From: Bacteroidota bacterium
Lineage (GTDB): Bacteria; Bacteroidota; Bacteroidia; Bacteroidales; B18-G4
Assembly (NCBI GenBank): GCA_003648575.1
Contig: QMPN01000024.1
Span: 1 to 21,388, forward strand
DNA: 21,388 bases
Direction of reading: 5' to 3'
Below, one piece after another: positions 14,888-21,388 of this stretch. Numbering within the stretch: position 1 is the stretch's first letter; each line of letters opens with the position of its first letter. A model generated the notes under the pieces. That model was not told where the DNA came from and searched no databases. It saw only the letters and a list, made by a program, of their open reading frames with translations. A program made the position numbers and the translations under genes.

Positions 14888-17663
14888 ATGCCCCGGTTCT
14901 ACGCTTACGGAACATAAAGAGTAAAAAGATAAGAACGATTAAGCCAACTGCAGCAAGAATAACCTGGTATAGTTTTCCAAATCCTTTGTCGATCAAAGCA
15001 TCAGTACTACCAATACTCACATAGCCGGACCAGAGATATGGGTGAGCACTCAACTGATCTGCCTCGCTTAAATACTGAAGTTTTGCTTCGCGCAGGGCTT
15101 CATCGATCTCCATGCCTTCTACCAGGTTCTGATAAAACTTACTCATTAATACCGAGCCTGATTGATCTTCCACAGCCCACAGAGTCATGATTATACTCTG
15201 CACACCGGCAAAAATGAAACCCCGGGCCATGCTCATGATCCCCTCCCCTTTCTGGAGCTTTCCATACCCTGTATTACAAGCACTTAATACAGCCATGCGG
15301 GCGGGTAACTGCATATTAAAGATCTCATAAGCATTCAGCAAGCCGTCATTATTTTCAAGGGTATCGTTGTTAAGCGTAAATACAAGTTGTGAATACAAGG
15401 GGTTCTCATCATTAATAAGGGTATGCATAGCCAGGTGAAGGATATCGTAATTCGAAGCCTGCTCCCTGAATTCCTTCTCCGTTGCTGCATAGCCTTCGTA
15501 CAGATCACAATCTAATATCTCACTGATATTATTGATCTCGGTAGATATGAACCTTAGCGGGACAAGGTAGGTGGCAAATTCACGGTTGGAAGGAAACTTG
15601 GCAATGTTAATTTCACCCATATTATCATATGTAGGTGCGAAGGCCAACAACTGCCTGTCTGCTACTTTTCGCTTGCTGTCGTCATCAAAATACAACGTAG
15701 CTGAATATGAATAATTTGTCCTGTATTTGTAGATCAAGTATGGCAGTGTCCTGTATTCCATTGTATTCCCCGACGGGATCTCTGTTAGCAAGGCTTCGAA
15801 CGGAATATAACCCAATTCCCCATCCGGAATGATCAGTAGCTTTTTACCACTGATCTGTTTCTCGACAGGAAGCAGAAAAATGCGATATAATGAATATGCC
15901 GCATCCAGGTATGCCTGGTAATCCTCATAATTATTATTGGCAAAATCATTATCCCTTAAAAACTGGCTCAGGATGGTCACATCTGCGTGAAAGGAAGAAT
16001 CGATCAGTATTCTTTCTATGAAATAGTCTTCATTTGAAATTGTAAAAATAAACAAACATGTATCGCTCATGGAGTACTCGACCAGTACTCTGTCTGGTTC
16101 GAGGCTGTTCATAATGCCATTAAGATCGATCACATCATTATCGTATTTTGCTGCATATTCGGGGAATTTCTCCTTAATTACCTGATCAAGGCTATCCAGT
16201 TGCTGACTGAGGAAGAACAGCCTTGCTTGCCAGTTTCCTAGTTTCTTTTGATCTGGCTCAGGCCGTTGTCGTTCTTCATACAGTTTTTTCTTATATATGT
16301 CTGTTTCCGAATTAAGGTCCTGTTCAAGGATCTTAAGTTCAGGTGGAATTGCCAGGTTCTTTTTACGTTCTACCTCCTGCAATGACGCGAGCAATACAGA
16401 AGATTTACTCTTTTCAGCTGATTCGAATGCCTTATTAGCATATTTATGCTCGTTCGTTAGTTTATAAAGATTATATGCCGTTCTTATACTACGGTCAAAT
16501 CCTGCCCTTGCATGTTCCGTGATAAGTAACTTACTCTCTTCCCCAAGGTAGGATGAACGCATTTTTTCAGTCAGCATATTGGCCAGTTCAAGCACTTCAA
16601 GTGAAGCCAGCAAATCCCTGGAATCACCGCTATCACCATAAATATTCTCAAGAGCTATTGCTTTCCCAATCAATATCTTTAGTAAGGCGGGAGATGAAAT
16701 AATCTCACTATCTAGATTAGGATTAGTATAAACGTCCGTGGCTGAAAAATCGAAAATTATCGAATTAATTCCCTTCTGGTAATAATCCAGAGCTTTTTCG
16801 GACTCTCCGGCTTCTAAACACCAGGATCCTATGCGCTCATAGCACTCTGCAACAATTGGATGTTTGGCCGGAAGAGTATCTATAGCCAGTTGTAAAGCCT
16901 TTACAAGATATTCATAGGCAAGGCGTTTCTCCCCCTTGGTTTGTAACAATACTGCATAATTATTGTATGTACTGATTAACCTGAAATTGCCTGAACCATA
17001 CCTGGCAATTTTAGCTTCTATTGAATAATTGTAATATATACTCGCTGAATCCAGTTCACCAAGTTTTTCATAAGAACTGGCACAATTTGCATAGGAAATG
17101 TCTAGACCGCTAGCATTAATATCCTTTTTTACTTCTATTCCCTGCTTATATGAGATGAGTGCCTTTCGGAAGTCATTCATTCCGAAATAAGAATTCCCGA
17201 TATTGTTATAGACTTTACTCGATTGATTTGATTGGATATCTGCCTGAAAGAATAGGTTTTCAGCAAAAGTCAGGTACTGCAAGGCAAGTTCAAAATCCTG
17301 TTTCTGATTGTAGATTATACCAATGTTCAGATACATATAGCCAAGGCTGGGGCAATCAGGCACACTATCCCGTTTAACAATGGCCTCAGCTTCACCAAGC
17401 ACCCTCAATGCGTCATTATATCGACCAAGTAATTTATATAGGACTCCCAGGTTATTCCTGGCTGGAATATTTTGCGGATCAATAAGTAAGATTGAATTGA
17501 AGGCAAGTTCTGCGGCATCGAAATTTCCGGCATCGGCATATTGTCTTCCTATGATTTTCAAGCTATCGATTTCAGAAGATTCCTGTGAGAAGGCAATGCT
17601 TGTGCAGGATATGCAGAAGATAAGGGCTAAAAAAAGATATAAAAAAAACCTTCGTTCCATCAT
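14886..17663 (-). CDS. Exported TPR-CHAT caspase-like protease with C-terminal membrane anchor
   Basis: A 925-residue protein. A signal peptide (1-27, FCISCTSIAFSQ) is followed by TPR repeats over about 30-435 (for example NNLGVLYKLLGRYNDALRVL and YNNIGNSYFGMNDFRKALIS). Next comes a helical linker with coiled-coil character (about 435-515) and a CHAT peptidase domain (about 515-890). The catalytic dyad is intact: His747 in ILHLAMHT and Cys796 in VLSACNTGYG, followed by GEGIMSMARGFIFAGV. A single transmembrane helix (898-917) and RKRR end the protein. CHAT domains belong to the caspase/separase clan. The topology places the peptidase in the periplasm, tethered to the inner membrane. The frame opens at 17690, but the double ATG at 17663/17660 begins the signal peptide. 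It lies downstream of a double-glycine peptide gene on the same strand. Confidence 0.93.
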   Translation of the reverse strand: MMERRFFLYLFLALIFCISCTSIAFSQESSEIDSLKIIGRQYADAGNFDAAELAFNSILLIDPQNIPARNNLGVLYKLLGRYNDALRVLGEAEAIVKRDSVPDCPSLGYMYLNIGIIYNQKQDFELALQYLTFAENLFFQADIQSNQSSKVYNNIGNSYFGMNDFRKALISYKQGIEVKKDINASGLDISYANCASSYEKLGELDSASIYYNYSIEAKIARYGSGNFRLISTYNNYAVLLQTKGEKRLAYEYLVKALQLAIDTLPAKHPIVAECYERIGSWCLEAGESEKALDYYQKGINSIIFDFSATDVYTNPNLDSEIISSPALLKILIGKAIALENIYGDSGDSRDLLASLEVLELANMLTEKMRSSYLGEESKLLITEHARAGFDRSIRTAYNLYKLTNEHKYANKAFESAEKSKSSVLLASLQEVERKKNLAIPPELKILEQDLNSETDIYKKKLYEERQRPEPDQKKLGNWQARLFFLSQQLDSLDQVIKEKFPEYAAKYDNDVIDLNGIMNSLEPDRVLVEYSMSDTCLFIFTISNEDYFIERILIDSSFHADVTILSQFLRDNDFANNNYEDYQAYLDAAYSLYRIFLLPVEKQISGKKLLIIPDGELGYIPFEALLTEIPSGNTMEYRTLPYLIYKYRTNYSYSATLYFDDDSKRKVADRQLLAFAPTYDNMGEINIAKFPSNREFATYLVPLRFISTEINNISEILDCDLYEGYAATEKEFREQASNYDILHLAMHTLINDENPLYSQLVFTLNNDTLENNDGLLNAYEIFNMQLPARMAVLSACNTGYGKLQKGEGIMSMARGFIFAGVQSIIMTLWAVEDQSGSVLMSKFYQNLVEGMEIDEALREAKLQYLSEADQLSAHPYLWSGYVSIGSTDALIDKGFGKLYQVILAAVGLIVLIFLLFMFRKRRTGA

Positions 17664-17680
17664 GCTAATTTGGGAACGAA
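17651..17680 (-). promoter_or_regulatory. Hairpin enclosing the CHAT protease start codon
   Basis: TTCGTTCC (17680-17673 read on the minus strand) and GGAACGAA (17658-17651) form a perfect 8-bp stem. The 14-nt loop contains the ATG at 17663-17661, and the 3' arm is coding. Such a structure could limit ribosome access. Confidence 0.5.
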
Positions 17681-17716
17681 AGTTAAGCAAAAAAATGTAT
17701 TCGTTATAAATTTATT

Positions 17717-17747
17717 CTTCCGGACGATCTAAGTTTCTGTCCGGAAG
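17717..17747 (-). promoter_or_regulatory. Intercistronic hairpin between the peptide and CHAT genes
   Basis: CTTCCGGAC (17717-17725) and GTCCGGAAG (17739-17747) make a perfect 9-bp GC-rich stem with a 13-nt loop. On the minus strand it is followed by AATAAATTTAT, not a T-run, so it looks more like a leaky attenuator or an mRNA-stabilising or processing element than a full terminator. Confidence 0.6.
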
Positions 17748-17782
17748 GGCTATATGTCTTGAAAAATCTGCAGGGGATGGTC

Positions 17783-17908
17783 CTACATCCAAATTTCTTC
17801 GTCTTCGGTTGTAGTTCCTGAAGGATTATTATCGCCTCCAAAAATCTTACTCATTTCTACTTCACTAAGAATTGCGATGTTGGTCAGGTTTTCTTCGAAA
17901 GTTTTCAT
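17783..17908 (-). CDS. 41-residue double-glycine leader peptide precursor (RiPP/bacteriocin-like)
   Basis: A short gene read on the minus strand from ATG at 17908 to TAG at 17783. Residues 1-25 look like a leader: MKTFEENLTNIA, then LSEVEMSKIFGG (14-25), which fits the L-S-x-x-E-M-x-x-I-x-G-G signature of Bacteroidota double-glycine peptide leaders. The predicted core after Gly25 is DNNPSGTTTEDEEIWM: 16 residues, acidic, Thr-rich, ending Trp-Met, without Cys. GG leaders are normally cut by C39-type or related cysteine proteases during export. No C39 transporter or modifying enzyme is in the window. The neighbour downstream on the same strand is the CHAT protease gene, starting 119 bp after the stop, and a plausible promoter lies upstream. 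Coding status rests on the motif, context and start, not on homology searches. Confidence 0.72.
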   Translation of the reverse strand: MKTFEENLTNIAILSEVEMSKIFGGDNNPSGTTTEDEEIWM

Positions 17909-18156
17909 CTGATAAAGCTTTTTAAATAATTGAATTAAGACTTTTGATTGTTGATTGCCTGAGGACCTTTACCCCCTCAAACACTTATTAATACGGAGAA
18001 AGGGCAAAAGGTAACCCTACACATCAAAAATAAAATCAAATAAAATGTAAAAAAGAATCAGAAAAACAGGCTTACTGTCTGATAATGTGAATAATAGAAA
18101 GGTCTAAAAATAATAAAAAAAATTGCATTTTTTTTACAAAAAGCCTCCAAAACATG
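17909..18156 (-). other. Upstream region of the peptide-CHAT operon
   Basis: A 248-bp AT-rich stretch between the peptide ATG and the tRNA terminator. I see no gene in it. It holds the predicted promoter (18025-18054) and a leader of about 110 nt with a small stem TGAGG/CCTCA (17960-17979). Confidence 0.5.
18025..18054 (-). promoter_or_regulatory. Predicted promoter of the peptide-CHAT operon
   Basis: On the minus strand, a T6 run (18054-18049) giving TTTT, a 16-18-bp spacer, and a perfect -7 box TATTTTTG at 18032-18025. Transcription would start near 18018. A primary-sigma type promoter, not obviously an ECF-dependent one. Confidence 0.5.
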
Positions 18157-18184
18157 AAAAAGCCACCCTTTCGAGCGGCTTTTT
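18157..18184 (-). terminator. Terminator downstream of tRNA-Val
   Basis: On the minus strand AAAAAGCCGCTC and GGGTGGCTTTTT pair over 12 bp (two G-U pairs) around a GAAA tetraloop, with the T-run built into the 3' arm. It begins 2 nt after the tRNA and separates it from the peptide operon. Confidence 0.85.
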
Positions 18185-18186
18185 AG

Positions 18187-18261
18187 TGGGATGTACTGGA
18201 TTCGAACCAGTGACCTCATGCCTGTCAAGCATGCGTTCTAAACCAACTGAACTAACATCCC
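18187..18261 (-). tRNA. tRNA-Val (anticodon GAC)
   Basis: A 75-nt cloverleaf read on the minus strand: acceptor GGGATGT/ACATCCC with discriminator A, D-stem GTTC/GAAC, anticodon stem CATGC/GCATG with loop TTGACAG, and T-stem ACTGG/CCAGT with loop TTCGAAT. Anticodon GAC reads GUC and GUU (valine). The 3' CCA is not encoded. A perfect -7 box lies just upstream. Confidence 0.96.
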
Positions 18262-18271
18262 AAAATTATTG

Positions 18272-18301
18272 TTGCAAAAATAAGAATTATTTCTATTTTT
18301 A
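18272..18301 (+). promoter_or_regulatory. Promoter of the thioredoxin-like gene
   Basis: TTG at 18272-18274, a 19-bp spacer and TATTTTTA at 18294-18301 (one mismatch). Predicted start near 18307, about 25 nt before the ATG at 18332. Confidence 0.5.
18275..18282 (-). promoter_or_regulatory. -7 box of tRNA-Val
   Basis: The minus strand at 18282-18275 reads TATTTTTG, a perfect TAnnTTTG, 13 nt before the mature tRNA 5' end. The leader would be about 7 nt. It lies within the spacer of the oppositely directed thioredoxin-gene promoter. Confidence 0.55.
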
Positions 18302-18331
18302 CATTTGAATTCTTTCATTTTATAAGGCAAC

Positions 18332-19735
18332 ATGAAAAAGGTCTGTTTATCCATACTGACACTTCTCTTCTATTTTCATTTTTCGGGACAGGAAGCCGGT
18401 TACCATATTAATATGCAGTTAGATGGTTATCAGGATAATATTGCCTACCTGGGGAATTATTTTGGAGATAAGCTTGCTATCTCCGACACTGCAGTTGTAG
18501 ATAAAGGTATGCTTGAATTTTCCGGAGGTAAACCTTTGAAACAAGGAGTCTATTTTTTGGTAAGCTTGCAGAAGAAAAAACTTTTTGAATTCATGGTGGG
18601 TGATGATCAGTATTTTGAAATCACGCGGGATCTCATGGATTCACCGGGAAAAGCACAATTTACAGGATCGGATGAAAATGAACTGTTTTATGCTTATCTG
18701 GATTATAACAGGGCAAGCTATATAAAAATAAGGAAGCTTCGCTCTAAAATTCAGACTCTACCCGAAGGAAACGATAGCCTTGTTATACTGCAGGCTGAAA
18801 TGGATGAAATCAACAAAGAAAGCATTGCTTATAAGCTTCAGGTGATCCAGGAGCATCCCAATTCGGTCACCGCCATGTTGTTTAATGTGATGCGGGAACC
18901 GGAAGTTCCCGGATATTTTAATACCGGCGGACGCCACGACAGCCTTTCGGCTTATCTATATTACAGGAATCATTATTGGGAGTATGTTGACCTGGGCGAT
19001 GACCGCTTTCTGCGGACCCCGGTCTTCCATAAAAAGCTTGAAAGGTATATGAATGATGTGTTGCCGGGTCACCCCGACAGCCTCATAAACGAAATTGATG
19101 TCATGATCGCGAAAACCGGCGAAAAATCTGAAATGCGAAATTACCTGCTCTGGTATTTTACCAATACCTATGAAACATCCAAGGTGATGAGCTATGATAA
19201 GATCTTCGTACACATGGTCGATACATACTTCACAGAGCAAAGTTATGATTGGTTAAACCCTATCGTTCAGCAGAATATGATCAATCGTGTTAATCAAATG
19301 CGCAATGTGCTGATCGGAGCCTATGCTCCTGCCCTGGTCATGGCTGATACTGCAAACAAACTGATAAGCCTTCATGAAGTAGAAGCTCAGTATATTATTT
19401 TGTTCTTCTGGTCAAGCTCATGTGGGGAATGCCAGAAAGAAGTAGAAACAGTCAATGAACAGTATAAGAATACTGACATCGATATGAAGATTTATGCCGT
19501 AAATACAGATACGGTTTTCAGCAAGTGGAAGAATTATATCTCCAAACATGAACTTGACTGGATCAATGTAAATGGGAATATCAGCCTCACTGGAGATTAT
19601 CACAGGCTTTATGATATTTATAGTACTCCGGTAATATATTTACTGGATGAACAGAAGACGATCATCGCCAAGCGTTTATCAGCTGATAAGTTGCCGGCAG
19701 TGATCAGCCGAAACAGGAAAGAAAAAACTAAGTAA
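18332..19735 (+). CDS. Periplasmic thioredoxin-like protein (DUF4369/DUF5106 plus TlpA-type domain)
   Basis: A 467-residue exported thiol-disulfide oxidoreductase candidate. Residues 1-19 are a signal peptide. Residues about 24-115 resemble DUF4369 (beta-rich, HINMQLDGYQDNIAYLGNYFGDK), and 116-340 form a helical DUF5106-like region. Residues 345-455 have a thioredoxin fold with active site CGEC (Cys364 and Cys367, in FFWSSSCGECQKE) and the cis-proline Pro433 in YSTPVIYLLD. Such proteins reduce or shuffle disulfides in the Bacteroidota periplasm and may serve cytochrome c maturation or surface-protein folding; the partner is unknown. The gene stands alone between tRNA-Val (divergent) and the PKD protein gene, about 180 bp away. 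The two-residue CGEC spacer differs from the CPxC of classical TlpA/ResA. Confidence 0.88.
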   Translation: MKKVCLSILTLLFYFHFSGQEAGYHINMQLDGYQDNIAYLGNYFGDKLAISDTAVVDKGMLEFSGGKPLKQGVYFLVSLQKKKLFEFMVGDDQYFEITRDLMDSPGKAQFTGSDENELFYAYLDYNRASYIKIRKLRSKIQTLPEGNDSLVILQAEMDEINKESIAYKLQVIQEHPNSVTAMLFNVMREPEVPGYFNTGGRHDSLSAYLYYRNHYWEYVDLGDDRFLRTPVFHKKLERYMNDVLPGHPDSLINEIDVMIAKTGEKSEMRNYLLWYFTNTYETSKVMSYDKIFVHMVDTYFTEQSYDWLNPIVQQNMINRVNQMRNVLIGAYAPALVMADTANKLISLHEVEAQYIILFFWSSSCGECQKEVETVNEQYKNTDIDMKIYAVNTDTVFSKWKNYISKHELDWINVNGNISLTGDYHRLYDIYSTPVIYLLDEQKTIIAKRLSADKLPAVISRNRKEKTK

Positions 19736-19751
19736 TATCACTTGCATCAGG

Positions 19752-19765
19752 AAGTAATATTACTT
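19752..19765. repeat. 14-bp perfect palindrome AAGTAATATTACTT
   Basis: A perfect inverted repeat 17 bp after the thioredoxin-like gene and about 150 bp before the PKD gene. It could be a dimeric repressor operator or part of the 3' end; nothing decides between these. Confidence 0.45.
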
Positions 19766-19769
19766 GTGT

Positions 19770-19806
19770 AAAGGTTTGAATTAATAATGTATTTTGCAGA
19801 ACCTTT
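19770..19806 (+). terminator. Weak candidate terminator after the thioredoxin-like gene
   Basis: AAAGGTT (19770-19776) and AACCTTT (19800-19806) could pair over 7 bp with a long 23-nt loop, followed by TTAT. The loop size and the low GC make this a weak call. Confidence 0.3.
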
Positions 19807-19860
19807 TTATATAATTGTACGTAATAGAATAAATAATAATTAAGGTATGAAGCACCGACG

Positions 19861-19868
19861 TAAATTTG
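19861..19868 (+). promoter_or_regulatory. Candidate -7 box of the PKD protein gene
   Basis: TAAATTTG is a perfect TAnnTTTG, 50 bp before the ATG, without an obvious -33 TTTG. It is flanked by an inverted repeat AGCACC (19851-19856) and GGTGCT (19878-19883), a possible operator. Confidence 0.4.
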
Positions 19869-19918
19869 CATACATAAGGTGCTCATAAGCAATAACAAAA
19901 CCAAAATCAGAGCGCAAC

Positions 19919-21388
19919 ATGGAAGCTAAACACAAACTGAGACAGTTAATCCCGTTTAACATTTTGTTTTTCCTCTTATTTCTCCTGGCGGGATCTAACA
20001 ATGCCAAGGCGCAATGCAGTGTAACATCAAATTTTACATTGACATTTACCACATGTTCCGAGGCTCAATTTATTGACCTGTCATCAACCACACCGACCTA
20101 TACTATCGTTTCCTGGGACTGGGACCTCGGGGATGGGAATACTTCCATCCTCCAAAACCCTCTGCATACCTATGCACCCGGATTTATCGGTATAGCATCT
20201 TTGACAGTAACAGCTGACTCCGCTGGCACCACTTGCCAGGATGTATTCTCGTTTCCTGTTCAAGCTCCTGATTTGCCTACCGTGTATTTCACCTGGGACC
20301 CTGAGCCTACATGTTTAGGAGGCGCAACATCCTTTTTCGGGACATCAGGCAACCCTATTACTCTCTGGGAGTGGGATTTCGGTGATGGGTTTAGCTCTGC
20401 GATCCAAAACCCTATTCATACTTTCCTGCTGCCGGGTGCCTACCAGGTAATATTGAGGGTTACTGATAATAACGGATGTATCAATGCCGATACAAACATT
20501 GTCAACGTTGGGAGCATCCCTGATGTGGATTACACATTCAATCCTGACCCAACCTGCCTTAATGATATAACGAATTTCTTTGGTACCAGTTCAATTGCAC
20601 CTTATGCAACAGCCTGGACCTGGGACTTTGGCGATGGTGGTGTAGCTTTTACACAAGATGCTATACACACTTATATTTCAGCTGGCACATACAATGCCAC
20701 ACTGACAATAGAAGATACTAACGGATGTACAAACTCGGTTTCATACCCGGTGACTGTGAATCCTTTGCCAACAGCAAACTTTTTCCATGACGGACCTGTT
20801 TGCCTGAACGATTCAGTTCACTTCACCAACATCTCCACAAGCCCGAATGGCTATATCGCCCGCTGGCAATGGGATTTCGGCGACGGAACTTCACAAAATG
20901 TGATCTTCCCTGGTGACCCCAACGTGGCACATATGTATAGCAACCCAGGAACTTTTCAGGTAACACTTACTGTGACCGATTCCGATAGTTGTACCAATAC
21001 TACTTTCAGGGATGTGATCATAGTTGCAAATCCGATTGCTGACTTTAACTATACGCCTGCATGTAACCAACAACCGGTTCAATTTAACGATCTATCCTCC
21101 ATCAATGGCGGAAACAGCCTTTTTAGCTGGTACTGGGAGTTTGGTGACCCTGCTTCAGGTGTAAATAATATTTCTACATTACAAAACCCTTCTCATATCT
21201 TTAGCACAGGTGGCAGTTTTGATGTTCTGCTGATCGTAACAAATACAGATGGATGTACAGATACTGTAACATATCCTGTTGCAGTAAACCCACTTCCCGA
21301 TGTACAGATCACAACGGACGCAGATACTGTTTGCGTAAATGCTGTAGCTAACTTTTATGGGTCAGGATCAGTAAATATTGTTACATGG
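19919..21388 (+). CDS. Secreted multi-PKD-domain surface protein (3' end outside window)
   Basis: An open frame of 490 codons without stop to the right edge, so the protein is longer. Residues 1-31 are a signal peptide (hydrophobic LIPFNILFFLLFLLAG, cleavage near AKA-Q). Five complete PKD-type immunoglobulin-like repeats of about 85-95 residues follow, each with the W-x-W-D/E-F-G-D hallmark (WDWDLGDG, WEWDFGDG, WTWDFGDG, WQWDFGDG, WYWEFGDP), and a sixth begins. Most repeats carry paired Cys (xCL near the start and NGC or DGC near the end), possibly disulfides. In Bacteroidota such proteins are often large adhesins or gliding-related surface proteins exported by the type IX system; the sorting domain would lie beyond the window. 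No enzymatic domain is visible so far. Confidence 0.9.
   Translation, partial: MEAKHKLRQLIPFNILFFLLFLLAGSNNAKAQCSVTSNFTLTFTTCSEAQFIDLSSTTPTYTIVSWDWDLGDGNTSILQNPLHTYAPGFIGIASLTVTADSAGTTCQDVFSFPVQAPDLPTVYFTWDPEPTCLGGATSFFGTSGNPITLWEWDFGDGFSSAIQNPIHTFLLPGAYQVILRVTDNNGCINADTNIVNVGSIPDVDYTFNPDPTCLNDITNFFGTSSIAPYATAWTWDFGDGGVAFTQDAIHTYISAGTYNATLTIEDTNGCTNSVSYPVTVNPLPTANFFHDGPVCLNDSVHFTNISTSPNGYIARWQWDFGDGTSQNVIFPGDPNVAHMYSNPGTFQVTLTVTDSDSCTNTTFRDVIIVANPIADFNYTPACNQQPVQFNDLSSINGGNSLFSWYWEFGDPASGVNNISTLQNPSHIFSTGGSFDVLLIVTNTDGCTDTVTYPVAVNPLPDVQITTDADTVCVNAVANFYGSGSVNIVTW

Noticed and set aside
17783..17831. Core TTTEDEE read as a graspetide (Thr-Asp/Glu ester) substrate
   Set aside because: No ATP-grasp ligase or graspetide leader motif is in the window, so the modification class cannot be claimed.
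17943..18024. Short GTG-started frame in the peptide-operon leader
   Set aside because: About 20 codons, no motif and no ATG; not distinguishable from chance.
18123..18308. Open frame of 61 codons on the plus strand ending near the tRNA
   Set aside because: It is the antisense of tRNA-Val; the GCTGFEPVTSCLSS-like product is the classic false ORF opposite tRNA genes.
1..21388. Mobile elements, CRISPR arrays, prophage or integrase genes
   Set aside because: Looked for transposase or integrase motifs, terminal repeats and spaced direct repeats; none found.

Overview
The window is from a chromosome of a member of the Bacteroidota, probably a Bacteroidia or Marinilabiliales-like lineage. The evidence is a C-terminal type IX secretion (Por) sorting domain, Bacteroidota-only families (DUF4293, GWxTD lipoprotein, Rho with a long basic insertion, DUF4369/TlpA-type thioredoxins, PKD-repeat surface protein), promoters of the TTTG-N17/19-TAnnTTTG type, very weak Shine-Dalgarno signals and a tRNA without encoded CCA. 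No phage, insertion sequence, CRISPR array or other transfer signature was seen.

Layout. 1-1143: a small membrane protein, then rplS with a clear promoter and terminator. 1142-3725: rlmB on the minus strand and, divergently, a secreted C1 papain-type protease carrying a type IX sorting domain. 3728-6288 (minus): rmuC and a GWxTD lipoprotein, coupled by an ATGA overlap. 6354-7670 (plus): a double TonB_C secreted protein followed by a YfcE-like phosphoesterase. 7674-9974: DUF4293 and rho, divergent, with a structured rho leader. 10043-12188: mpl (murein peptide recycling) and cysH (sulfate assimilation), divergent from overlapping promoters. 12199-13233: a secreted endonuclease/exonuclease/phosphatase-fold protein.

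13298-18054 is the most interesting part. An ECF sigma factor overlaps by ATGA a membrane protein with an anti-sigma-like cytoplasmic N-terminus and extracytoplasmic TPRs. Facing it across a shared terminator zone is an operon of two genes on the minus strand. The first is an easily missed 41-codon peptide gene (17783-17908) with a Bacteroidota-type double-glycine leader (LSEVEMSKIFGG) and a 16-residue acidic core. The second is a 925-aa exported TPR-CHAT caspase-like protease with intact His/Cys and a C-terminal membrane anchor. Two perfect hairpins lie between the peptide and the protease, one with the protease start codon in its loop. I infer a possible peptide-protease system in the envelope, perhaps under ECF control; this is a hypothesis.

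18157-21388: tRNA-Val(GAC) with terminator, a periplasmic thioredoxin-like protein, and the 5' part of a large secreted PKD-repeat protein that runs off the right edge. Genes are tightly packed. Several convergent pairs are separated by only 2-10 bp, and no gene-free stretch exceeds 300 bp.
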